This document shows, in pieces, positions 1-5,116 of a stretch of DNA of 5,116 nt (its first letter is position 1; the number at the start of each line of letters is the position of its first letter). The stretch is taken from contig WLNN01000097.1 in NCBI GenBank assembly GCA_009699765.1, positions 1 through 5,116 of the forward strand, in the 5' to 3' direction. Source of the DNA: Actinomycetota bacterium (GTDB taxonomy: Bacteria; Actinomycetota; Actinomycetes; Nanopelagicales; Nanopelagicaceae). Made by a program: the position numbers and the translations under genes. The notes beneath the pieces were generated by a model. The model saw only the letters and a program-made list of their open reading frames with translations, had not been told where the DNA came from and made no database searches.

Positions 1-700
1 AGAGAATGTTCGTAAGTCAGTCGATATGGCGCGCGCAGCTGGATTCTCATCTATTAGCGTTGATCTTATCTACGGCGCACCAGGGGAGTCATTAAGTGAT
101 TGGGCTTCTACAGTAAAAGAGGCTTTATCGCTGGACATTGATCACATCAGCGCATATGCACTCATTGTTGAAGATGGCACCAAGCTTGCTGCTCAGATAA
201 AGCGTGGTGAATTAACAATGCCAGATGATGATTTGATGGCAGATATGTATCTCTTGGTGGATCAGCAATGTCTGCAAAAAGGTATGAAGTGGTACGAGCT
301 ATCTAATTGGTCAAAGCCTGGCCATCAAAGCCGCCACAATATTAATTATTGGAAGTCCAACAATTGGTGGGGACTTGGTCCTGGCGCGCATTCACATATT
401 GATCAAAAACGTTTTTGGAATGTTAAGCACCCGACTGCTTATAAAGAACGCGTATTTGCCGGTGAATCTCCAATTAAGGATTCCGAAGTTTTGACAGATG
501 AGCAGAAGAAATCTGAATACATCATGCTTGCGATTCGAATGCCGCAAGGAGTTCGTAAGTCAGCGCTGACCGTCGCCCAATTTGAGCGGACCATGGCGTA
601 TATCAAGAGTGGCCACGTGATTGAACTTCCCGATGCAATTGCCCTCACACCCCAGGGACGCTTAATTGCAGACCGCCTTACGCAGGAGATGCTCGCCTAG
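1..700 (+). CDS. hemW: HemW-type radical-SAM haem chaperone (coproporphyrinogen III oxidase-like), 3' portion
   Basis: The reading frame is open from the first base (first full codon at 2) to a TAG at 698-700, giving about 232 C-terminal residues. The ATG at 26 is internal, because the preceding codons continue the protein. HemW is normally about 380-400 residues, so roughly the first 150, including the CxxxCxxC iron-sulfur motif, lie upstream and cannot be inspected. Family marks that are visible are VDLIYGAPGES (59-91), HISAYALIVEDGT (near 142-180), YELSNW (293-310), HNINYW (335-352) and GLGPGAHSH (371-397), followed by the HemW C-terminal domain ending in a LTPQGRLIADRL-like helix. HemW is known as a haem-binding radical-SAM protein that delivers haem to target proteins; older annotations call it HemN or oxygen-independent coproporphyrinogen oxidase. 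HemW is preferred from the YELSNW/HNINYW pattern and from its position before hrcA, as in other Actinobacteria. The missing N-terminus prevents a check for HemN-specific residues. Confidence 0.93.
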   Translation, partial: ENVRKSVDMARAAGFSSISVDLIYGAPGESLSDWASTVKEALSLDIDHISAYALIVEDGTKLAAQIKRGELTMPDDDLMADMYLLVDQQCLQKGMKWYELSNWSKPGHQSRHNINYWKSNNWWGLGPGAHSHIDQKRFWNVKHPTAYKERVFAGESPIKDSEVLTDEQKKSEYIMLAIRMPQGVRKSALTVAQFERTMAYIKSGHVIELPDAIALTPQGRLIADRLTQEMLA

Positions 701-706
701 GCGAGC
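691..706. repeat. Perfect 16-bp palindrome spanning the hemW stop and the hemW-hrcA spacer
   Basis: The bases GCTCGCCTAGGCGAGC equal their own reverse complement. The hemW TAG stop (698-700) lies inside the right centre, and the site ends 17 bases before the hrcA ATG. As RNA it could fold to a 6-bp GC-rich stem with a CUAG loop. No U-tract follows, so it is not a typical intrinsic terminator. It could be an operator for a dimeric regulator, an mRNA processing or stability stem, or chance. It does not match CIRCE, the classical HrcA operator. Confidence 0.5.
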
Positions 707-711
707 GAAGG
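707..711 (+). promoter_or_regulatory. Likely ribosome binding site of hrcA
   Basis: GAAGG lies 12 bases before the ATG at 724, a slightly long but usable spacing. It directly follows the 691-706 palindrome, so a stem formed there would abut the binding site and could influence translation initiation. That link is inference. Confidence 0.45.
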
Positions 712-723
712 TAAACTCAAGCC

Positions 724-1458
724 ATGACCACCGATCGCAGACTCGAGATTCTTCGGGCCATTGTCGACGAGTACGTCGAGACTCAAGAGCCGGTTGGATC
801 AAAAGCGATTGCGGATAAAAATTCGCTAGGAATTTCACCGGCAACGATTCGCAATGAAATGGCCGTGCTGGAAGAAGAAGGATTTATCACTCAGCCTCAC
901 ACGAGTGCTGGCCGAATCCCAACCGATCGCGGATACCGTTTATTCGTAGATAAATTGGAGACAGTAAAGCCACTATCTAACGCCGAACGTCGCGCAATCG
1001 AAACTTTTCTGCATGGCTCAAATGATTTTGAAGATTTAGTTAAGCGAAGCGCAAAACTGCTTGCTGATATTACAAAGCAAGTTGCTGTTGTTAAGTACCC
1101 AATTATTGGAGATTCTCAAGGGCGCGAAATGATGGCAATTTCTGGAACCGCACACTTGGCACGTTCTGGTGACGGAACCTCACTTTCGATGATTTTAGAA
1201 GCGCTAGAAGAACAAGTAGTTTTGCTTAGACTTCTTAACGATGCTCACCCAACGGTGCAGGTAACTATCGGCAGCGAACAGCAAGATACAAATCTTCAAA
1301 CCACATCCCTTGTCACAGTGGGTTATGGCTTTGATAACAGTCCATTAGGCGCACTCGGTGTGCTCGGACCTACCCGCATGGATTACGCTGGCTCTATATC
1401 TGCAGTATCTGCAGTAGCCCGCTATGTTGGCCGATTCATTACGGAGAGTGCTCAATAA
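724..1458 (+). CDS. hrcA: Heat-inducible transcription repressor HrcA, internally shortened
   Basis: HrcA represses chaperonin and chaperone operons by binding CIRCE inverted repeats, with GroEL helping it fold. This 244-residue protein has an intact N-terminal winged helix (about 1-79: RRLEILRAIVDEYVETQEPVG, then the SPATIRNEMAVLEEEGFI recognition region and TSAGRIPTDRGYR wing). A linker starting LSNAERRAI (85-93) follows, and the usual C-terminus is present with SGTAHLAR (140-147), EALEEQVVLLRLL (159-171) and GVLGPTRMDY (212-221). Family members are usually about 340 residues. Here the sequence passes from VAVVKYPIIGDSQ (120-132) straight to REMMAISGTAHLA, skipping roughly 100 residues that normally form much of the GAF-like core and the inserted dimerising domain. 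The frame is clean across the join, so it is not a visible frameshift. The ATG at 724 fits the family N-terminus and has GAAGG upstream. No CIRCE is seen before the gene. DNA binding looks preserved; dimerisation or temperature sensing may be altered (inference). Confidence 0.94.
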   Translation: MTTDRRLEILRAIVDEYVETQEPVGSKAIADKNSLGISPATIRNEMAVLEEEGFITQPHTSAGRIPTDRGYRLFVDKLETVKPLSNAERRAIETFLHGSNDFEDLVKRSAKLLADITKQVAVVKYPIIGDSQGREMMAISGTAHLARSGDGTSLSMILEALEEQVVLLRLLNDAHPTVQVTIGSEQQDTNLQTTSLVTVGYGFDNSPLGALGVLGPTRMDYAGSISAVSAVARYVGRFITESAQ

Positions 1459-1486
1459 CAATGTTCGAATGTAATGGACTTTAGCA

Positions 1487-2599
1487 ATGGCTGATCTCTA
1501 CCAGCTGCTCAACGTCGAAAAAGGCGCAACTCAAGACGAGATCAAAAAGGCCTATCGAAAAATTGCGCGCGAGCTTCACCCAGATGTGAATCCAGATCCT
1601 GAAGTTCAGAATAAATTTAAAGAGGTAACTGCTGCTTACGATGTTTTAAGTGATCCACAGAAGCGCCAGCAATACGACATGGGCGGTCGCGGTGGTTTCA
1701 ATGATTTCGGTGGTGGATTTGGCAGTGGCGGATTTAGCGACATCATGGATGCTTTCTTCGGAGGCGGCGGAAATCGCGGTCCGCGTCCTCGCATGCGCCA
1801 AGGGCAAGATGCGCTGATTCGAATCGAAGTTGATTTATTTGAAGCATGCTTCGGTACCGAACGAGATATTTCGCTGGAGAGCGCAGTTGTCTGCGAAAAG
1901 TGTGAAGGTCAAGGCACCGCCAACAATTCACGCCCCGAGAGCTGCAAAGTGTGTGGCGGTCGCGGCGAAATGCAATATGTGCAGAAATCTTTCCTTGGTC
2001 AGGTAATGACTTCTCGTCCCTGCAGTAGTTGTTCAGGATACGGAACCGTGATTACTGATCCGTGTCGCGAATGCGCAGGCGATGGAAGAGTACGTGCAAA
2101 GCAATCAGTTAATATTAAAATTCCAGCCGGTGTTGAAACCGGCAATCGCATTCAGATGTCAGGTCGCGGTGAAGTTGGAGCAGGTGGCGGGCCAGCAGGA
2201 GATCTCTACGTTGAGATCGTTGAGTCAGCGCATGATTTTCTACTGCGTGATGGAGAGAATCTTCATGTTGCAATCTCACTTCCTTTTGCGGCGGCAACAC
2301 TGGGCACCACAGTTTCGGTCGAATCACTTGATGGGCCAATAGATGTACAAATCAAGGCTGGAACACAGAGCGGATCTACTGTGACAGTTAAGGGCAAAGG
2401 AATGACGCGTCTTCGTACCAATCACCGCGGTGATTTGATTGTTCATGTTGATATTGAGACTCCACATAAGCTAAATCGCGAACAAGAGAAGTTGCTTAAA
2501 GAGTTTGCAAAAGCCCGTGGTGAAAAAGATGGCGATGTCACAATTAAGCGCCATGAAGAAGGGCTCTTTGCCAAATTCAGAGATGCATTCCACCGCTGA
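1487..2599 (+). CDS. dnaJ: Chaperone DnaJ (Hsp40), HrcA-linked DnaJ2-type copy
   Basis: DnaJ binds unfolded proteins and stimulates the ATPase of DnaK in the cytoplasm. The 370-residue protein is a complete class A DnaJ. The J domain covers about 1-65 with the DnaK-contacting HPD at 31-33. A Gly/Phe-rich segment covers about 66-97. Four zinc-binding CxxCxGxG repeats are intact at C136/C139, C153/C156, C179/C182 and C193/C196, followed by the substrate-binding C-terminal domains ending near 350. In many Actinobacteria a second dnaJ sits with dnaK-grpE and the copy beside hrcA is called dnaJ2. The position here suggests the latter, but whether another copy exists cannot be seen. An in-frame TAA at 1472-1474 limits the start, and ATG 1487 matches the family N-terminus (MADLYQLLNV). 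No good Shine-Dalgarno sequence precedes it, so initiation may depend on translation from hrcA or the mini-ORF at 1461. Its TGA shares a base with the rsmE ATG. Confidence 0.97.
   Translation: MADLYQLLNVEKGATQDEIKKAYRKIARELHPDVNPDPEVQNKFKEVTAAYDVLSDPQKRQQYDMGGRGGFNDFGGGFGSGGFSDIMDAFFGGGGNRGPRPRMRQGQDALIRIEVDLFEACFGTERDISLESAVVCEKCEGQGTANNSRPESCKVCGGRGEMQYVQKSFLGQVMTSRPCSSCSGYGTVITDPCRECAGDGRVRAKQSVNIKIPAGVETGNRIQMSGRGEVGAGGGPAGDLYVEIVESAHDFLLRDGENLHVAISLPFAAATLGTTVSVESLDGPIDVQIKAGTQSGSTVTVKGKGMTRLRTNHRGDLIVHVDIETPHKLNREQEKLLKEFAKARGEKDGDVTIKRHEEGLFAKFRDAFHR
2420..2435. repeat. Perfect 16-bp palindrome inside dnaJ
   Basis: AATCACCG followed by CGGTGATT is self-complementary over 16 bases, with no spacer. 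It lies in codons for the C-terminal TNHRGDLIV segment of DnaJ. It shares the TCACCG half-site with the palindrome at 4246-4265 but differs in centre spacing (0 against 6 bases between the TCACCG and CGGTGA half-sites). Any regulatory role is speculative. Confidence 0.4.
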
Positions 2600-3315
2600 T
2601 GCTGACGTTATTTTTTGTGGATGACCTGCCCACCACTGTAGGTGCGGCTTATGAGTTTGATAGCGAAGATGCCCATCATGCGATTAAGGTATTGCGAATT
2701 GCAGCTGGTGAAATCTTTAACTTAAGTGATGGCAAAGGCGCTTGGTCACGCGTGAGTGTTTCAAATGTTGGCAAGAAATCTATGACCTTAAAGGTTCTTG
2801 AGACTGGCTTTGAGGACGCGCTAGAAGTTCAATTTACAGTTATTCAAGCAATTCCTAAAGGTGACCGCATTAAAGAATCAATTGAGATGAGCACCGAAGG
2901 CGGCGTTGATCGCATTGTGATGTGGAAGTCTGCAAGAAGTATTGGTCGCGCGGATGAGAAAATCGAAAAGTTACAACACACTGCTCGCGAAGCCTCAAAG
3001 CAATCTCGACGTTTTAGAATTCCAGCAGTTGTTGGTGTTTCAAATACAGATGCAGTTGTAGATGAAATTGCTAAATCTGACCTTGCTCTTGTATTTCATG
3101 AGAGCGCCACTGCGACTATTTCGCAGGTAGTAAAACCTGGAGCAAAGAAGGTTGCGATCATCATCGGCCCTGAAGGCGGCCTCACTGATGGAGAGGTAGA
3201 GACTTTTTCTGCCGCTGGTGCGAAGGTAGTTTTGATGGGAAGACCTATTTTGCGCTCAGCACATGCCGGATTGGCTGCACTTGCAGCGACCAACACGGCG
3301 CTTTCCGTGTGGTGA
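2599..3315 (+). CDS. rsmE: 16S rRNA (uracil-1498-N3)-methyltransferase RsmE
   Basis: RsmE uses S-adenosylmethionine to methylate N3 of U1498 in helix 44 of 16S rRNA in the assembled 30S subunit. The 238-residue length is typical. The N-terminal PUA-like domain shows LFFVDDL, HHAIKVLRIAAGE (26-38) and LSDGKG (42-47). The SPOUT methyltransferase domain shows IPKGDRIKESIEMSTEGGVD (85-104), AREASKQSRR (129-138), IIGPEGG (188-194) and the knot-forming end MGRPILRSAHAGLAAL (213-228). The last motif has RSAHAG where many bacteria have RTETA; Actinobacteria commonly vary here, so I do not read it as loss of function. The ATG overlaps the dnaJ stop as TGATG, so translation is probably coupled to dnaJ. 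No separate strong ribosome binding site is visible. The link to hrcA-dnaJ is widely conserved. Confidence 0.96.
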   Translation: MLTLFFVDDLPTTVGAAYEFDSEDAHHAIKVLRIAAGEIFNLSDGKGAWSRVSVSNVGKKSMTLKVLETGFEDALEVQFTVIQAIPKGDRIKESIEMSTEGGVDRIVMWKSARSIGRADEKIEKLQHTAREASKQSRRFRIPAVVGVSNTDAVVDEIAKSDLALVFHESATATISQVVKPGAKKVAIIIGPEGGLTDGEVETFSAAGAKVVLMGRPILRSAHAGLAALAATNTALSVW

Positions 3316-3347
3316 AAACCTCGGACACCCGCTAGATTTTCATCCAT

Positions 3348-4334
3348 ATGGAGCGCCTCTTAGTCACTATCCCGCCAGCCATTCCGATGGTCGCACTTCT
3401 CGGTGCAGGAGATGCCAATATTTTGGCAATCGAGGCAGCTTTCCCATCAGTTAATGTCACAGTGCGCGGAAATGAGATCACCCTTCGCGGACCACATATC
3501 GAATGCATTGCTCTAGAAAAATTGTTCGGCGAGATGTTGGTTGTCATCCGCTCAGGACAAGCCCTTGATGTCAGCTCGGTCTTGCGCAGCATTGCGATGA
3601 TTGAGGCGCAACCTGCGCAGAGTCCAGGTGAAGTCCTCTCACTTAATATCGTCAGCAACCGTGGCAAGACAATTCGACCAAAGACTGCCAATCAGAAGTT
3701 ATATGTTGATGCAATTGAAGAGAATGTAATTACCTTTGGAATCGGTCCCGCAGGTACTGGTAAGACATATCTTGCAATGGCAAAAGCTGTTGCTGCGCTG
3801 CAGGCAAAGCAGGTCAATCGCATCATCTTGTCTCGTCCAGCAGTTGAAGCGGGGGAGAAGCTTGGATTTTTGCCGGGCACGCTCAGCGAGAAAATTGATC
3901 CATACCTACGCCCTTTATTTGACGCTCTGCACGACATGATTGATGGGGATTCGATTCCACGTTTAATTCAATCAGGAATCATCGAAGTTGCACCTCTCGC
4001 ATTTATGCGCGGTCGCACACTCAATGATGCTTTTATCGTTCTCGATGAAGCCCAGAATACGACCCCAGAGCAGATGAAGATGTTTCTAACTCGTCTTGGC
4101 TTTGGTTCAAAGATGGTCATTACTGGCGATGTAACTCAGAATGATTTACCTAATGGACAGCGCAGCGGCTTGCAGATTATTCGCTCAATTCTTGATGGCG
4201 TTGCAGATATTGCCTTTATGGATCTCACAGCCGATGACGTTGTTCGTCACCGATTAATCGGTGACATCGTAAAAGCTTACGATGCTTACGATGCCGCAAA
4301 GACTGCGCCAGTCAGCATTAAGAAACAGTCATGA
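3348..4334 (+). CDS. phoH: PhoH-like P-loop ATPase (YbeZ/PhoH1 family)
   Basis: This family combines an RNA-associated N-terminal region with a helicase-like P-loop ATPase. It is almost always encoded beside ybeY and is thought to act with YbeY in RNA or ribosome maintenance; the exact reaction is unsettled. The 328-residue protein has an N-terminal VRGNEITLRGP segment (39-49), RRG-like NRGKTIRPKT (104-113), Walker A GPAGTGKT (133-140), ILSRPAVEAGEKLGFLPG (160-177), Walker B FIVLDEAQN (229-237), ITGDVTQND (258-266) and the conserved VVRHRLIGDIVKAY (298-311). Nothing essential appears missing. An in-frame TAG at 3333-3335 limits the start, and ATG 3348 places LLVTIPPAIPMVALLG where family members begin, although no Shine-Dalgarno sequence is evident in the 32-nt gap after rsmE. 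Two or more extra genes often lie between rsmE and phoH in Mycobacterium; here they are adjacent. The stop overlaps ybeY by four bases. Gene name follows the actinobacterial habit; no phosphate regulation is implied. Confidence 0.95.
   Translation: MERLLVTIPPAIPMVALLGAGDANILAIEAAFPSVNVTVRGNEITLRGPHIECIALEKLFGEMLVVIRSGQALDVSSVLRSIAMIEAQPAQSPGEVLSLNIVSNRGKTIRPKTANQKLYVDAIEENVITFGIGPAGTGKTYLAMAKAVAALQAKQVNRIILSRPAVEAGEKLGFLPGTLSEKIDPYLRPLFDALHDMIDGDSIPRLIQSGIIEVAPLAFMRGRTLNDAFIVLDEAQNTTPEQMKMFLTRLGFGSKMVITGDVTQNDLPNGQRSGLQIIRSILDGVADIAFMDLTADDVVRHRLIGDIVKAYDAYDAAKTAPVSIKKQS
4246..4265. repeat. Perfect 20-bp palindrome inside phoH
   Basis: The half-site GTCACCGATT is followed at once by its exact reverse complement AATCGGTGAC. 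As RNA this could form an 8-bp stem closed by a UUAA loop, with no U-tract after it. It lies in codons for the conserved RHRLIGD segment of PhoH, so the protein sequence explains part but not all of the base choice. Its TCACCG/CGGTGA half-sites recur in the 16-bp palindrome at 2420-2435 in dnaJ. Confidence 0.5.
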
Positions 4335-4762
4335 CCGTTGAAGTAACTAATCGCTCTGGTGTTGCTGCTCCAGAGAAAGAAATTGAATCTCTACTTAACT
4401 TCGGTATTGATTACATGGACCTACATCCCAATTGCGAACTATCGGTCACATTTGTAGATGATAAAGAGATGGAAGAACTGCACATCAAGTGGATGAATGA
4501 ACCTGGAACCACGGATGTTCTCTCGTTTCCGATGGACATGCCAGAAGGTAAGGATGATGCAGTCACACTAGGTGACATAGTTATTGATCCAATTGTTGCG
4601 GCCCATCAGGCCGCATCTGCCGGACACAGCACTGAGCACGAGATTTATATTTTGGCAGCACACGGTCTCTTACATATTTTGGGATATGACCACGCAGATC
4701 GTGATGAAGAGAAGATTATGTTTGACCTGCAAGAAACTATCGTTAAGAAATGGAAGAAGTAA
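4331..4762 (+). CDS. ybeY: Endoribonuclease YbeY / rRNA maturation factor
   Basis: YbeY is a zinc-dependent single-strand RNase involved in 16S rRNA 3'-end maturation and ribosome quality control. The 143-residue protein is complete and of near-typical length. It carries TDVLSFPMD (61-69), LGDIVI (80-85) and the zinc-binding signature HGLLHILGYDH with H111, H115 and H121 as expected metal ligands, followed by the usual acidic DRDEEKIM helix. The ATG overlaps the phoH TGA as ATGA, so the two are probably translationally coupled, in line with the very common phoH-ybeY pairing. Only a weak purine run (AAGAAA) precedes the start. The CBS-domain gene follows after two bases, completing the usual phoH-ybeY-corC order. 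Confidence 0.97.
   Translation: MTVEVTNRSGVAAPEKEIESLLNFGIDYMDLHPNCELSVTFVDDKEMEELHIKWMNEPGTTDVLSFPMDMPEGKDDAVTLGDIVIDPIVAAHQAASAGHSTEHEIYILAAHGLLHILGYDHADRDEEKIMFDLQETIVKKWKK
4752..4756 (+). promoter_or_regulatory. Ribosome binding site that decides the start of the CBS-domain gene
   Basis: GGAAG inside the ybeY 3' end lies 8 bases before ATG 4765, the best-spaced Shine-Dalgarno-like site in the window. An alternative in-frame ATG at 4750 would add only five residues (MEEVR) and has no such site, so 4765 is preferred. An in-frame TAA at 4744-4746 excludes any longer N-terminus. Confidence 0.6.
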
Positions 4763-4764
4763 GG

Positions 4765-5116
4765 ATGAACTCATTTCTTAAGAAGGGTTTCAAAGCGCTA
4801 AGTTTTCTGCATACTCACGCAGAGAAGCGGGGTTTGCTTGAAGTTGATAAATCCAAGCTGACTGATAACAACTTCGAACTCGGTGACACTTTAGTGCGCG
4901 AGCTCATGGTTCCACGAACCGAGATGGTCTGGATTGAGCGCGATAAAACACTTCGCCAGGGTCTATCACTTGCACTGCGCTCTGGTTATTCACGTATTCC
5001 GGTTGCTGGCGAAGATCTAGATAGCATTGTTGGTATCGCATACGTTAAGGATTTAGCAAAGCGAGCATTGGATCATCACGAAGCTGAGACCACTGAAAAA
5101 GTTGAACAGCATATGC
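4765..5116 (+). CDS. CorC/HlyC-family CBS-domain protein, 5' portion, no DUF21 membrane domain
   Basis: The first 117 residues are visible; the gene continues past the window. After a short basic N-terminus (MNSFLKKGFKALSF) comes a linker AEKRGLLEVDKSKL (19-32), then FELGDTLVRELMVPRTEMVW (37-56) and the first CBS domain (about 46-105) including SRIPV (76-80) and IVGIAYVKDL (88-97). The family includes CorC-like proteins linked to magnesium/cobalt efflux; substrate and direction are not settled for most members. Actinobacterial relatives beside ybeY and era usually have four membrane segments in an N-terminal DUF21/CNNM domain and about 430 residues. That domain is absent here: the frame is closed by a TAA at 4744-4746 just upstream. 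The architecture as seen resembles the short cytosolic E. coli CorC (YbeX), also encoded after ybeZ-ybeY. A second CBS domain and a CorC_HlyC C-terminal domain would be expected downstream. Confidence 0.88.
   Translation, partial: MNSFLKKGFKALSFLHTHAEKRGLLEVDKSKLTDNNFELGDTLVRELMVPRTEMVWIERDKTLRQGLSLALRSGYSRIPVAGEDLDSIVGIAYVKDLAKRALDHHEAETTEKVEQHM

Noticed and set aside
8..563. The 13-base string GTTCGTAAGTCAG occurs at 8-20 and 551-563 in hemW.
   Set aside because: Both copies encode VRKS in frame, there is no surrounding similarity, and one such pair is not improbable in 5 kb.
1399..1416. Tandem TCTGCAGTA repeat in hrcA, apparently a duplication.
   Set aside because: It encodes SAVSAV where homologues have an equally long SVAAV segment, so there is no extra copy; it is codon coincidence in a conserved helix.
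1446..1454. GAGTGCTCA at the hrcA 3' end resembles the right arm of CIRCE (8 of 9 bases).
   Set aside because: The sequence 9 bases upstream (1428-1436) does not match the left arm, and these bases encode the last HrcA residues; a half-site match of this kind is likely chance.
1851..1864. 12-bp palindrome TTCGGTACCGAA within dnaJ.
   Set aside because: About one 12-bp palindrome is expected by chance in a window of this length, and it lies in ordinary coding sequence.
3316..3347. The rsmE-phoH spacer as a possible promoter or terminator.
   Set aside because: It has no stem followed by a T-tract, no recognisable -35/-10 pair and no clear ribosome binding site; it is too short for a missing gene.
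3332..3691. A 119-residue open frame on the minus strand opposite the phoH start.
   Set aside because: It lies almost wholly within phoH, has no recognisable motif, and its composition is that expected from the complement of a coding frame.
4840..4875. Inverted repeat GAAGTTG (4840-4846) / CAACTTC (4869-4875) at the start of the CBS-domain gene.
   Set aside because: Seven-base arms with a 22-base loop are common by chance and the site is inside coding sequence with no terminator or known riboregulator features.

Overview
This 5.1 kb window is a tightly packed block of seven genes, all on the + strand. The order is hemW (3' part), hrcA, dnaJ, rsmE, phoH (ybeZ type), ybeY and a corC-like CBS-domain gene (5' part). 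This order is typical of Actinobacteria; in Mycobacterium the same series hrcA-dnaJ2-rsmE-phoH1-ybeY-corC-era is recognisable. The proteins also read as actinobacterial (HrcA motif EALEEQVVLLRLL, PhoH motif RPAVEAGEKLGFLPG, CBS protein motif MVPRTEMVWIER). G+C is only about mid-to-upper 40s % by eye, with very short gene spacers. A low-G+C, streamlined actinobacterium, such as freshwater acI/Nanopelagicales plankton, would fit. That placement is inference and the sequence here does not prove it.

Layout: hemW ends at 700 (radical-SAM haem chaperone, N-terminal half outside the window). A 23-nt spacer containing half of a perfect 16-bp palindrome leads to hrcA (724-1458), the heat-shock repressor, which appears to lack about 100 internal residues. 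After 28 nt comes dnaJ (1487-2599), a complete J-domain and zinc-finger co-chaperone. Its stop overlaps the start of rsmE (2599-3315), the 16S rRNA m3U1498 methyltransferase. A 32-nt gap precedes phoH (3348-4334), whose stop overlaps ybeY (4331-4762) in an ATGA junction. Two bases later the CBS-domain gene begins (4765) and runs off the window. No spacer exceeds 32 nt, and I see no RNA gene, mobile element, CRISPR array, intrinsic terminator or convincing internal promoter.

The genes fall into a protein-quality-control pair (hrcA, dnaJ) and a ribosome/RNA-maintenance trio (rsmE, phoH, ybeY), most likely co-transcribed, with translational coupling at the two overlapping junctions.

I do not see an undescribed system here: every gene is a recognisable housekeeping family. 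The points most worth checking are the shortened HrcA, a CBS protein that starts without the usual DUF21 membrane domain, and three unusually long perfect palindromes, one of 20 bp inside phoH.
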